DNA from: a virus
Reading direction: 5' to 3' (one strand)
Virus record (IMG/VR): IMGVR_UViG_3300037069_000924
Span: 1 to 32,006 of that record
DNA length: 32,006 bases
The notes under the pieces were generated by a model that ran no database searches, was not told the DNA's origin, and saw only the letters and a program-made list of their open reading frames with translations. Shown one piece after another: positions 1 through 8,471 of this stretch; the stretch's first letter is position 1; every line of letters starts with the position of its first letter. A program made the translations under genes and the position numbers.

Positions 1-482
1 CCGGCACCACGAAGCGCCTGTGACTTAGCTAAGTTTTCTGAATACTTATCGGCATAGTTGTAATTCCATGCGTTTTGTTTAGCACCCGCCAATATGCCCC
101 GTTGTTGCATTAAAGCCAATGTATTGCGGTTACGGGCGGCGGCATCTTCTGCGTTTAGGTTATTGGTAGCATCATTGGATGCCCTCACAAGGGATGCGAT
201 ACCAGACCCTGTTTCTCCGCTCATATTAAGCGCCTGTATACCACCCGCCTGATTAGCATTTATGCCGTTAAGTTGGTTAAGGTACTGTTGTTGTGGTAAG
301 CCTCCACGAGCCATTTGCTCGGCCAACCTTACATTCTGCTCATATTCTGGTTGTACTGTTTGGGTGGGACGAATATTGTTTCGCTCAATAGCGGAGGCTT
401 TAGCATTTTGGGTAGCCCCATATATGCCCTTAGCAAGCGCACCCGCACCAACTAACGCTATTCCACCAACTAATGCACTCAT
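1..482 (-). CDS. Virion protein, N-terminal part (runs off the left edge)
   Basis: An open frame begins with ATG at 482 and stays open to base 1, so only about 160 N-terminal residues are visible. The first residues (MSALVGGIALVGAGALAKG) form a glycine/alanine-rich hydrophobic segment. Glutamine-, asparagine- and alanine-rich sequence follows (EYEQNVRLAEQMARGG, NAEDAAARNRNTLALMQQRG). This composition is typical of internal virion or DNA-ejection proteins of podoviruses, and the gene is downstream of the tail genes where such proteins lie. The start overlaps the stop of the preceding cupin-like gene in an ATGA. The function is inferred from position and composition only; a tail-associated structural protein is the main alternative. 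Confidence 0.7.
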   Translation of the reverse strand, partial: MSALVGGIALVGAGALAKGIYGATQNAKASAIERNNIRPTQTVQPEYEQNVRLAEQMARGGLPQQQYLNQLNGINANQAGGIQALNMSGETGSGIASLVRASNDATNNLNAEDAAARNRNTLALMQQRGILAGAKQNAWNYNYADKYSENLAKSQALRGA

Positions 483-961
483 TTTTGTAATTCTTTAAGT
501 TTATTCAAAGGTATAAATCTGTTGCTGTACTTTTCAAGTAAAATGTGCTCCATTTCAGCTACATCTGTTACGTTATCAGGATTGGCATGGCACGTAGTCC
601 ATACAACATCCGTAATGGCATATACAATGCGCTTAGTGCCAGCCTTGGTTATACCCCTGCATGGGGCTATAAAATGTGACCACTCGCCTGTTGTTACGTC
701 AAAAATCATTAACTCACCAAGATTACAGAAATAGGGATGTTCGTGTTTCCACGTATAGGTAGTAAACAGCGTACCCATAGGTATCATTCGCTCCCTGATA
801 TACATACCATCAATAAACTCATGTTGTATTGGACAATCTACCTGCTCGCCACTGAGAATAACGGCATCCAACTGCTCTATCCTATCTTTTAATTCAGGCG
901 AACTAAGTGCATCAACAATCTCAGAAAGTTCTATTTGGGTCGTAATTTCTGTTTGGCTCAT
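479..961 (-). CDS. Cupin-fold-like phage protein
   Basis: This 160-residue protein has a helical N-terminus (residues 1-40) and then a compact beta-rich core. The core shows cupin-like features: MGTLFTTYTWKHEHP at about 62-76, with His73 and His75 as possible metal ligands, then FIAPCRGITKAG at 97-108 and VVWTTCHAN at 119-127 with His125. The stretch GTKRIVYAITDVVWTTCH resembles the final strands of small cupin-like proteins often encoded in phage virion modules. It lies between a tail protein and a putative ejection protein and is coupled to the latter by ATGA. A structural or assembly role is more likely than metabolism. No substrate can be assigned. Confidence 0.55.
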   Translation of the reverse strand: MSQTEITTQIELSEIVDALSSPELKDRIEQLDAVILSGEQVDCPIQHEFIDGMYIRERMIPMGTLFTTYTWKHEHPYFCNLGELMIFDVTTGEWSHFIAPCRGITKAGTKRIVYAITDVVWTTCHANPDNVTDVAEMEHILLEKYSNRFIPLNKLKELQK

Positions 962-984
962 TGAACAAATGTAATTAAAAAATA

Positions 985-1914
985 CTATCGTGCACCAATC
1001 TTGCTGATTGAGGTATTTACAGCGACCGTATAAAGCGCCATTGGAACAGACCCATCAATCGTGGTCAACTCAATGATGATGAAGTTACCTTTCAATGGTG
1101 TGCCGTTAATTAAGCCCCCATAGGAGTTAATATCATTCAGCATCGAGGCACTATATACCCCCTCCTGTGCATACACCCTTACCGATGTAGCGCCGTTGGT
1201 TAGCGTTGACTTTAAAAAATCCAAGTCTGACAATTCTGATACCTGACCGAGCGATGTAGTGATACCAGCGGCAGTCGTTACCAATAACTCATTAGCCTGC
1301 AATACCAGCGAATTATAGCTTTTAATCATAGCTGGTTCTTTAGCCTCTATGAGTTTAAATAACGACTGATACTGCGTACCTAACAGGTAATTCCTATTGG
1401 TTGAGCCGTTCTGCTGGCTGTATAGGATACCGTATTGAAATACCAATGTCCTAATAAACATGCTAAACCCATAGTCGGGTGCCATGGTATAGAATGATGT
1501 CCACTTGCTAATGACGGGCGAATAGGCTATCGTGTTTTGCTGGGTATTACTCGTATCGACAAAGGTATCCCTGATATTAAAGGCTTTTATCTGGCAATTG
1601 GCGTTGGATGTGAAATACAATATCGGGTTAGCGCCAGTTGCGGTAATGGTTTCTAAATAACTACCAGCGGTAGTTCTGGACACACCAGTTGCAGTACCTG
1701 CGTGCATCTGCACAAATCCACTAGAGATACTAATTACCTGATAGCTGATTTGATAGGTGTGTCCTGCTTCAATGGCAAAACCCCGCAATTGAATATTGCC
1801 AGTATTACATGAGGTATGGATTGCTACATCGCCAGATATGCTCCATCCTGTGTCCTTTGTGGCTTGCACAAGGTCAACCACTATCGGTGTGTTCTCAATT
1901 GCTGTGTAACTCAT
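985..1914 (-). CDS. Tail-associated structural protein with jelly-roll-like N-terminus
   Basis: A 309-residue protein without transmembrane segments or obvious catalytic motifs. Residues 10-115 are rich in Ser, Thr, Gly and beta-branched residues and contain WSISGDVAIHT, GHTYQISYQVISISSG and YLETITATGANPILYFTS. This pattern is seen in carbohydrate-binding-module-like jelly rolls of phage adsorption proteins. The C-terminal half is mixed alpha/beta. It starts two bases after the stop of the 1313-residue tail gene, so the two are probably translated together. The best inference is a tail tip or adsorption-apparatus component; the carbohydrate-binding idea rests on composition and pattern only. 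Confidence 0.55.
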   Translation of the reverse strand: MSYTAIENTPIVVDLVQATKDTGWSISGDVAIHTSCNTGNIQLRGFAIEAGHTYQISYQVISISSGFVQMHAGTATGVSRTTAGSYLETITATGANPILYFTSNANCQIKAFNIRDTFVDTSNTQQNTIAYSPVISKWTSFYTMAPDYGFSMFIRTLVFQYGILYSQQNGSTNRNYLLGTQYQSLFKLIEAKEPAMIKSYNSLVLQANELLVTTAAGITTSLGQVSELSDLDFLKSTLTNGATSVRVYAQEGVYSASMLNDINSYGGLINGTPLKGNFIIIELTTIDGSVPMALYTVAVNTSISKIGAR

Positions 1915-1916
1915 TT

Positions 1917-4900
1917 TTATGATGGTGGAAGTGAGCAGTAAGTTAAATCAACGTTGATGACGAAATAAACCAACACAGAACCAGTCATGCCGCAAGATGA
2001 CAAATATATACTATACATCGGATTAACGCAGTTTATTGTATCCCCTCCATGACCTGTGTCGGTTGTTATTGTGGTGTCTCCTGCTGCGATACTTAGGTTT
2101 TGGGTTCTGGTAGCTGTCCCACCTACCGCTTTATTTGCCGTCCACGTAATTGTAAAGTTCAACACACAATCTATTGCCATGGCTAATGTAATAGTCAACT
2201 GCTCCCCTGCATCGGTTATTAATGCCTGCACCTCTAAACCCGGGGCTGTAGTCGTTGTTGAAACATTAAAATCAGCAGAATACCCGCTGACTGTAAGCGT
2301 TGTTGTAGTGGTCGTATTATACGAGGCGGAACTTGTCTGCCTTACCTGCACCACATCCCCGGCGTTAACAGAGCCAGAAACAGATGTCCATGACCCCATA
2401 TTGATGGAGTACTGGCCGCCAGTTATACTTATGGGCACGGGCACGGTATTACCTGATATAGAAACCGTATTGCTGCTTAATAGCGTTGATAATGGCTGAT
2501 TAACCAATGCAACAAAATAGAAAGGATTGATACCCGTCACCCCAGCAGTCCAATTCAGACAAACATTTTTTGTGACCGTACCAACCCCTGTCGGAAACGA
2601 GAATGTGGCTACATCGCTACCCACATAATTGGTTGCGGGGGTATAGGTGGCTATACCCGTAGTGCTGTTATACGACACCGTGGAGTGCACACCATTATTA
2701 GCAGTTATATCCGCTGGTGCTATGGTGTAATCGTCCAGTATATTCCAATTCAGCGCATTAAAAGGTATAATGGATAATACGCCCCCTTCGGTCTGCGTAG
2801 CAAAAATCAGTTCTTTATAATAGCGGTCATAATACATGACAAGTTTAAGTCCCGCAGCATACGATTCCTGAATAGTTTGCTTGAAAAACTTATTCATCTT
2901 ATAGCTGATGTCGGTTATGCCATCCAATCCTATTTGTATAGGAACGGACTTTAACGGGTCGATAAACCAACCCATATTGTCATAAAAGCAGAAACTTTCT
3001 TTGGCTGTACCGCACCCGATGTTGCCAGTTTGGTTATATCTGATATTGTTAAATAGTTTTTCTGAAATGGCATATTGCTTTTGTTGTGCGGCATCTTCCA
3101 ATATCGACAAGTTGATAGGCACATACCCTGTATTGTTTTCCTGCACTACCACCAATATATCCCCCCGTTGCCACAACACCTGAATAGCGCCATAAGATGA
3201 TGAGGTTTGCCCATCTGCTTCTCCGTAGATAGCCTCAGCAAAGAAACGTGTCAATCCGTTATTTCTGCTACCCAATATAAAGTTTTGGCTATACCTTGTG
3301 ATAGCCTTGCGTTCTGTTGCCTCTAATTCATCATTATAAGCCCGTGGGCGACCGTATGACGTAAATGCACTATCATAGTAGTCGGAGAAGTTAAAGTCTG
3401 TTGCAAGCAATGGATAGGGCACATCGGGGTCAATAGCGCCTTGGTATTGCCTTGTCTTAAAGTACACGTCCCCGTCCGTGATATTGCCCGTTAGGGTATT
3501 GTGTAGCCCGTTAGTAATCGTAAACCTTTCGCCTATCTCATACCAAACTGTTTCATTGGTGGTGGATGTATCTGCCGCAGTTTGCTGCTTAGGCGAATAA
3601 AGCCTGATATAAATGTTTTTCCCAGCAATGGTTGTCGGGTTAAGACTTGGCGACTTTGTTACTTTCACTAAAAAAGTAGTCGGGTCATATCCTACAACGC
3701 CCAAATCTATACAGGGCGAATTTAAGTAGGTTGGGGTAGCACCAGTGTAATAAGCATGTATCGTACACCTGTCATTTTCTGAAAAATCATAGTTTAAGAT
3801 AGTGTTTAACCCGCTATTGGTATATTCCGTATTAAAGATATTAAGCGGATTGATTTTGATAACCATGATATTGCTGGTACTGGTCATGTCCGCAAACTCT
3901 TTAGAAACCACGTCCCAGCTTTTGCCATTATTCACTACGTAATCACCTGTATTGTACTGAACGGTGCCGTTACCTAAGTTAAGTGGCGTATCAGTAGGTA
4001 GATTTGGTGTGCCAACCTGAAAGGTGTCGCCTACGGCAAAGGCGCTATTGGGTGCCAATAACGGTGAGTTTGTGTGGGCGTTCCATATCCCCTGATAGCT
4101 AATGATAGCCCCAAGCACATCAAGCGCACTCGATGTAGTATTATTCTTAGTGATTAACCATTGGTAATCAACTGCGCTTGCTGGTGCCGCTGGATTATTA
4201 ATCGTCCATGAAATGCCGACCGCTTGCCCTGATAATTGAGCAAATGATGGTGTTTTTACAATGAAGTTATTGTTGGTATCCAATGGGAAATAGCGACCAT
4301 AGGCATCCCTGTATGACAAAGCCAGTTGATAAGAGGAGTTGTCTAAAACAGCGTGTATAGATTTGCTTACAGTAGCACCAGCATGGAATAGCACGACTGC
4401 GGCATTAAACAAGCCGAAATAGGGGTCTCCCCTGAACTCTACCCTTATGGTGCCATCGCCGTTATCATAAACATTGGATGCTTGTAATTGCAGGGAAAGG
4501 CTACCAACAACAGCCCCCAGATTACCATCCTCTCCACTTGGTACGGTATAGGTAATGGTTTGCGTATTGGAAGCATCCCGTATATCCGCCATTTCCACGA
4601 TTATCTCATCCCCCGTGTGAGGAACACCGCCATAAGCGATTATCATAATCCTTACGTGGTTACCAGCACCACTACCACTGTCTCCCGGAAACTCATAAGT
4701 TACCCGTAATGGGTTGGTTTCTCCGCCACCAGAAGGAATAGTTAGGTTTGGGTTATAGCCTACCGCCTTAATAGTAACAGCGGTATCAGGGCGTACATAT
4801 CCCTCTGTACAGTCCGCAAGTGCGATAATGTTGGTGTTAATCAATTCTGCTACACCAGCCTTTAACGGCACACGGTCATACGCCAAATCGGTATCTGTTG

Positions 4901-5858
4901 GCGCTACGGGTATAGCCACACTGTCGTTATAAAATACAAAGGAATAAAGCCCCGTTGCGGGGTTATAAGCCTCGAAAACCTCTGTGGATATATCTACTGC
5001 GGTATGAGGCAAAGCAACCACATACGCCCTGTCTACAGACTTAATAATGCTATAGCCGAAGTCACCATAACGAGCGCCTACATTAATGGTTTGCACCCTA
5101 TTTGAGCCAACTGGCACATTTAGAACAATGCAGTTGTTCACGGTTACATCAGTGCCCACAGTTGGGGTTGCTTCTTCTGCGGGTATAATACGCTTAGACC
5201 ATGTAGACCATGCCGATGAGGTAAAATCCTGACCAAACCACATGGTGTTAAACTGGAACAGCTTATTCTTGCAGAAGTTGGATGCCTTACCAGCATCTGA
5301 GGCATAAACGCCTGTAATTGGCGGTAACGCCTGTGGTTTAATCAGTGAGAAGTCCTCTGCGGTAATTGTGCCGTAAGCACCGCTGGCTAATTTGTCAATG
5401 TCAGTAAAGCCAATGGTGATATTCCCATCTGTCCACACGGCATATTGGTCGTTTACCAGTAATATGTAGTTGACGTAAAACTTTGGGTCTAATGGCATTA
5501 ACGCTATTCCTGCGCTATCTACTAAGTCGGTATAGATAGCCTTTAAGGTGTCTGCCTGATAGTCGTAGATTAATATTTGGTGGTGACCAAAGGCGTTGTA
5601 TCGAAAGGCAATTACCTTTTTGATGTTCTCAAACTCTTTACCACCTATGCCTTTATTGATACCTGTAGGTGCAGAACCTATTTCGGTGACAAGTTCGGTG
5701 CTTTCTATGTTGGTGATATATCCTGCTTCGCCTTTGGAAGTACCGCTGTTTCTAACGTTAAAGGCGCTTCTAAAATCATTGGGTAAAACGAACTCGGGGG
5801 CGCTATCGCTGTCCATGCCTCCCTGAGCAAAATTCCTGATATCATCAATGTGTGCCAT
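1917..5858 (-). CDS. Very large tail protein (crAss-like muzzle/stabilization type)
   Basis: At 1313 residues this is the largest protein in the window. The N-terminus (MAHIDDIRNFAQGGMDSD, then LPNDFRSAFNVRNSG) resembles the large 'stabilization' or muzzle-type tail proteins of crAss-like podoviruses, which sit directly downstream of the ring proteins, as here. The middle is beta-rich and the region around residues 890-1040 is rich in aromatic residues. The last 260 residues look like Ig-like modules: one at about 1054-1105 (TYTPATNYVGSDVATFSF), a second at about 1110-1200 containing a Thr run, and a Cys-containing end. Start choice: the first ATG follows a TATCTTTG box by five bases. The role is inferred from size, order and N-terminal resemblance. 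Confidence 0.65.
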   Translation of the reverse strand: MAHIDDIRNFAQGGMDSDSAPEFVLPNDFRSAFNVRNSGTSKGEAGYITNIESTELVTEIGSAPTGINKGIGGKEFENIKKVIAFRYNAFGHHQILIYDYQADTLKAIYTDLVDSAGIALMPLDPKFYVNYILLVNDQYAVWTDGNITIGFTDIDKLASGAYGTITAEDFSLIKPQALPPITGVYASDAGKASNFCKNKLFQFNTMWFGQDFTSSAWSTWSKRIIPAEEATPTVGTDVTVNNCIVLNVPVGSNRVQTINVGARYGDFGYSIIKSVDRAYVVALPHTAVDISTEVFEAYNPATGLYSFVFYNDSVAIPVAPTDTDLAYDRVPLKAGVAELINTNIIALADCTEGYVRPDTAVTIKAVGYNPNLTIPSGGGETNPLRVTYEFPGDSGSGAGNHVRIMIIAYGGVPHTGDEIIVEMADIRDASNTQTITYTVPSGEDGNLGAVVGSLSLQLQASNVYDNGDGTIRVEFRGDPYFGLFNAAVVLFHAGATVSKSIHAVLDNSSYQLALSYRDAYGRYFPLDTNNNFIVKTPSFAQLSGQAVGISWTINNPAAPASAVDYQWLITKNNTTSSALDVLGAIISYQGIWNAHTNSPLLAPNSAFAVGDTFQVGTPNLPTDTPLNLGNGTVQYNTGDYVVNNGKSWDVVSKEFADMTSTSNIMVIKINPLNIFNTEYTNSGLNTILNYDFSENDRCTIHAYYTGATPTYLNSPCIDLGVVGYDPTTFLVKVTKSPSLNPTTIAGKNIYIRLYSPKQQTAADTSTTNETVWYEIGERFTITNGLHNTLTGNITDGDVYFKTRQYQGAIDPDVPYPLLATDFNFSDYYDSAFTSYGRPRAYNDELEATERKAITRYSQNFILGSRNNGLTRFFAEAIYGEADGQTSSSYGAIQVLWQRGDILVVVQENNTGYVPINLSILEDAAQQKQYAISEKLFNNIRYNQTGNIGCGTAKESFCFYDNMGWFIDPLKSVPIQIGLDGITDISYKMNKFFKQTIQESYAAGLKLVMYYDRYYKELIFATQTEGGVLSIIPFNALNWNILDDYTIAPADITANNGVHSTVSYNSTTGIATYTPATNYVGSDVATFSFPTGVGTVTKNVCLNWTAGVTGINPFYFVALVNQPLSTLLSSNTVSISGNTVPVPISITGGQYSINMGSWTSVSGSVNAGDVVQVRQTSSASYNTTTTTTLTVSGYSADFNVSTTTTAPGLEVQALITDAGEQLTITLAMAIDCVLNFTITWTANKAVGGTATRTQNLSIAAGDTTITTDTGHGGDTINCVNPMYSIYLSSCGMTGSVLVYFVINVDLTYCSLPPS

Positions 5859-5863
5859 TGCAA

Positions 5864-5871
5864 CAAAGATA
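5864..5871 (-). promoter_or_regulatory. TAnnTTTG -7 box before the large tail gene
   Basis: The minus strand reads TATCTTTG-TTGCA-ATG. TATCTTTG is a perfect match to the Bacteroidetes -7 consensus and lies five bases before the start codon, so the transcript would begin at or next to ATG. No TTG is found at the expected -33 position. Confidence 0.45.
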
Positions 5872-5893
5872 TGGCTTTAGGGTATCTTTATTT

Positions 5894-6679
5894 TTATGAT
5901 TTAGCCGTGAGTTTGGTACCTCTACGGATAATGTCATTCATTTCAGATAGGTGGAAGCCATTTAGCCGAACTTTGGCCTTGCGCTTCTCGTTGCAAAATT
6001 GCTTATAATACATAGTCACCATATTGGCAGGAAACTTTTTTGGTTGGTCTACTGCGTTTGCGTAACGAACCCATGCCAACATAGCCCCAGCAGCCCTACT
6101 ATCTATGCTATAATCATCCTCGCTTTCGTCATAGCCGTCAGACAGATATTCTAACAGAATTTGCGGATAGGCGAACTCGGGATTAAGCAATATCACATTA
6201 GCGCCAACGTCCACTTTGTAGGTGCCAATAGTAGCCGTGCCGCTGTCAAGCCCGTACAGGTTGAAACTGGTGCCTTGGTTCCAAAAGTTATAGAAATACA
6301 GGTTGTTATACCCATTGGTAGCATTAAGCCCTAAGAAGTCTCCAAATGAGTTAATAGACGGCACTCCCGCATTACGGTTGGTCTGGTCGTAGTAAATAGC
6401 ATGGAAGTTGCTTAATTGGTCATTCCGCTTTAACACGACAAACTCACCCGATTGGTTAACAATACCTATTTTGGAGTAGTTAAGGTAGCCAACAGGTAGT
6501 TGAACTGTTTTATTTGGTTCCACGTCAAGCAAAGCCGTTACGAAGTGCCCACAGACATCAAGATTAAACTCATTTTCCAAACCCTGAACAGCTAAGTTTA
6601 GACACCGCCTGAACTGATGACTTGACTGGTCTGCACTATCAACGAATTGTGCCACTATTTTCTTCAAAGGGGTCTGCAT
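5894..6679 (-). CDS. Neck/ring protein (tail tubular-like)
   Basis: This 261-residue soluble protein begins MQTPLKKIVAQFVDSADQSS and has a helical N-terminus, a beta-rich middle (NLYGLDSGTATIGTYKVDVG) and a helical C-terminus (WVRYANAVDQPKKFPANMV, YKQFCNEKRKAKVRLNGF). It is the third of three successive 200-300-residue genes between the capsid genes and the giant tail gene, where podoviruses encode the ring proteins joining portal and tail. The C-terminal motif with basic residues and ending in IIRRGTKLTAKS suits a protein packed in a ring. Its start lies two bases after the upstream stop. The assignment to ring protein is by order and size; a tail-hub role is possible. Confidence 0.55.
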   Translation of the reverse strand: MQTPLKKIVAQFVDSADQSSHQFRRCLNLAVQGLENEFNLDVCGHFVTALLDVEPNKTVQLPVGYLNYSKIGIVNQSGEFVVLKRNDQLSNFHAIYYDQTNRNAGVPSINSFGDFLGLNATNGYNNLYFYNFWNQGTSFNLYGLDSGTATIGTYKVDVGANVILLNPEFAYPQILLEYLSDGYDESEDDYSIDSRAAGAMLAWVRYANAVDQPKKFPANMVTMYYKQFCNEKRKAKVRLNGFHLSEMNDIIRRGTKLTAKS

Positions 6680-6681
6680 AT

Positions 6682-7317
6682 CTAAGCGGTTAATTGTTGA
6701 GCATCATTAATAATATCCCGTGGCTTATTGGCTGTTTGTAGCAACCTTGCAATCACATCAGTACTTAGCTTTGCCTCGTAGTTCTTTGGCATCAGCACAG
6801 GTTGGTCAAGCAACTCTCCCGCAGGCATAGCCCCGATAAGATTTACGTTAACAGCAGGAAAGTCAAACATGGTTGGGTTGTCAAACACGATATTGCCATT
6901 CTCAATGTAATACAGTATAATCCCCCTTAACGGTGGCAGCATATCCTGAGCAAACTTGCTACGGTTATTCATGGGGATAATGGTTACCTTTTTGGCTCCC
7001 ACCGGCCATACCTTTTCTACTTCCTGATTAGAGGGTAACGCAGTGGGCATGGCCGGTAGCGGAATGTATTTAACGCCGAGAACGGTATCTGTGAGTACAG
7101 AAATATTTTTATAGGTGACAATGAATGTATCGTTGCTGTAGGTACTTTCACCCATGTTGCTATTCTCAATAGCGTTGATGTGGGCGAATTGCGATAACTC
7201 CTCACTAATCAATTGGGCGACGTGACGTTGCGTAAAGGTGCTATCATCGCTTTTCGTGCCGCGATAATATGTGGTTAGTATCTTCTCACTCAGGGTTCTA
7301 TACGTCTGGATACTCAC
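6682..7317 (-). CDS. Neck/ring or hub protein with GTG start
   Basis: A 211-residue protein beginning with GTG; the G is shared with the TAG stop of the preceding gene (TAGTG), which indicates translational coupling. An N-terminal helical part (MSIQTYRTLSEKILTTYY, HVAQLISEELSQFAH) is followed by beta strands with several Pro-rich turns (LGVKYIPLPAMPTALPSNQ) and a C-terminal helix. It lies between two other ring-type genes, so it is probably part of the connector between portal and tail. Nothing in it suggests an enzyme. Confidence 0.55.
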   Translation of the reverse strand: MSIQTYRTLSEKILTTYYRGTKSDDSTFTQRHVAQLISEELSQFAHINAIENSNMGESTYSNDTFIVTYKNISVLTDTVLGVKYIPLPAMPTALPSNQEVEKVWPVGAKKVTIIPMNNRSKFAQDMLPPLRGIILYYIENGNIVFDNPTMFDFPAVNVNLIGAMPAGELLDQPVLMPKNYEAKLSTDVIARLLQTANKPRDIINDAQQLTA

Positions 7318-8207
7318 TATGATTGTGTTTTAAATTGTACTTGTGCAAAATTCTCTGCTTCCTGATCTCGGGAGAATATACCGAAATCCTGCATAATAAG
7401 GTAGCATATCGCATCCACGTCGTCGGAACTCCATACTGGTTGAACAGAATTAACAGGGTCGTATACGGGTCGATTAGCTGTCGTAGTAGCTACTTTAACA
7501 GTAAACCCACTCCCTGTGCCACCCAGATTAGCAGTCGTAACTGTAAGGGTATCACCTACGGTATAATTAGAACCGGGGACGTCTATGGCAACGTTTGTTA
7601 CCACGCCACCTACGACACTGATACTACCCTTTGCACCTGTTCCTGTCCCACCGACGAAAGGTACATTAGTATAAATACCTGTCGTATAACCAGAGCCACC
7701 AACCAATGTGTTCGTGGTAGCCACGCCAATTAATGTATATGCCCAAAAAGAAGATACAGGCTGTTTAAGGTACGTTAAAATAGCAGTGGCGAGCGTAATA
7801 GGGTAGAACTGGAAATAAGTGTTATACCTAACATAAATCGGAAACTCCTCATTGGGGGCATCGTAATCACTGGATAGCTTATTGGCTAACCTATCATCTT
7901 CAAACTCTACAACTTCTCTTTGGGTGCCTTGATACGTATGCGTAATACTACTTTCGTGCAATAGGTCGGTAGGGAATGTGTATTTACCAGCATTATCAAC
8001 AGTAATGGCAATAGGTGCCGACTTTACCTTTGATAGGGTATCGTTAATCTTTTTTGTTAACCCGTACTCTTTATATTTTGAGTTAAAAAACCTTAACTCA
8101 GCTTGCGGCCATAGCAAATTAAAATCATCTGGTGATATACCTGTCAAGTATCCTGCTTTATTGCAGCGATATATTAAAAGATTATAACATTGATTAATTG
8201 TTGCCAT
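7317..8207 (-). CDS. Ring protein with an inserted glycine-rich beta domain
   Basis: With the start at 8207 (MATINQCYNLLIYRCNKAGY) the protein has 296 residues; an upstream ATG at 8222 adds five residues but lies across a TACATTTG promoter-like box, so it is less likely. Residues 1-156 and 245-296 form one unit: helical N-terminus, beta section with YNTYFQFYPITLATAILTYL, then VYDPVNSVQPVWSSDDVDAI and a C-terminal helix, as in crAss-like ring proteins. Between them, residues 157-244 are a Gly/Thr/Val-rich insert with the repeated pattern GGSGYTTGIYTNVPF, GTGTGAKGSISVVGGVVTNV and PGSNYTVGDTLTV. Similar patterns occur in surface domains of other phage structural proteins. It is the first gene after the terminator at 8411-8446. 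Confidence 0.6.
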   Translation of the reverse strand: MATINQCYNLLIYRCNKAGYLTGISPDDFNLLWPQAELRFFNSKYKEYGLTKKINDTLSKVKSAPIAITVDNAGKYTFPTDLLHESSITHTYQGTQREVVEFEDDRLANKLSSDYDAPNEEFPIYVRYNTYFQFYPITLATAILTYLKQPVSSFWAYTLIGVATTNTLVGGSGYTTGIYTNVPFVGGTGTGAKGSISVVGGVVTNVAIDVPGSNYTVGDTLTVTTANLGGTGSGFTVKVATTTANRPVYDPVNSVQPVWSSDDVDAICYLIMQDFGIFSRDQEAENFAQVQFKTQS

Positions 8208-8211
8208 GTCA

Positions 8212-8219
8212 CAAATGTA
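8212..8219 (-). promoter_or_regulatory. TAnnTTTG -7 box before the ring-protein operon
   Basis: The minus strand reads TACATTTG, then TGAC, then ATG at 8207. It follows a strong terminator and a 250-base gap between leftward genes, so a new transcript beginning here is reasonable. The -33 TTG is not at the expected distance. Confidence 0.4.
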
Positions 8220-8255
8220 CAAAAACCAATATCTGTTTTATAGGTTATTACGTAC

Positions 8256-8417
8256 ATGAACATCACACACATTTTTATATCGGCAAGCACAGTGCTTTTT
8301 ACGCTATTGAGTTTCGTATTGCCAGTCCCACAACCTTATTGGTGGGGATACCGGGGCTGTTGCATCATTCTTGGGATAATTGGCTGGCTAATTTGCTATT
8401 CTATCTTCTTTAAATAA
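8256..8417 (+). CDS. Possible small two-helix membrane protein, rightward
   Basis: A 53-residue frame fills much of the 250-base gap between two leftward genes. It begins MNITHIFISASTVLFTLLSF and has two hydrophobic segments, at about residues 4-24 and 35-52. They are joined by a Pro/Trp/Tyr turn (PVPQPYWWGYRG), and the protein ends in FFK. A helical hairpin of this size would fit a holin, antiholin or superinfection-exclusion protein, but no family is recognised. Its stop lies just before the A-tract of the opposite-strand terminator. No clear rightward promoter is seen, so a chance ORF remains possible. The main support is the hydrophobic pattern and the otherwise unexplained gap. Confidence 0.35.
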   Translation: MNITHIFISASTVLFTLLSFVLPVPQPYWWGYRGCCIILGIIGWLICYSIFFK

Positions 8418-8446
8418 AAAAAGGGGCATACCTCACGGCATACCCC
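8411..8446 (-). terminator. Intrinsic terminator after the gene downstream of MCP
   Basis: On the minus strand GGGGTATGCC-GTGA-GGTATGCCCC folds into a 10-bp stem (with two G-U pairs) closed by a GNRA-type GUGA tetraloop, followed by TTTTTTTATTT. The wobbles form only on the minus strand, so it is orientation-specific. Confidence 0.85.
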
Positions 8447-8471
8447 ACTATCAACAATAATAAACAGAAAT

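Noticed and set aside
2056-2499. A 147-residue rightward frame antisense to the large tail gene
   Set aside because: Val/Thr-rich shadow of the repetitive Thr/Gly Ig-like region; the leftward frame is much longer and domain-like.
8198-8413. A 71-residue rightward frame in the same gap as the membrane-protein frame
   Set aside because: It is less hydrophobic, begins inside the leftward ring gene and has His/Cys-rich sequence without a recognisable pattern.
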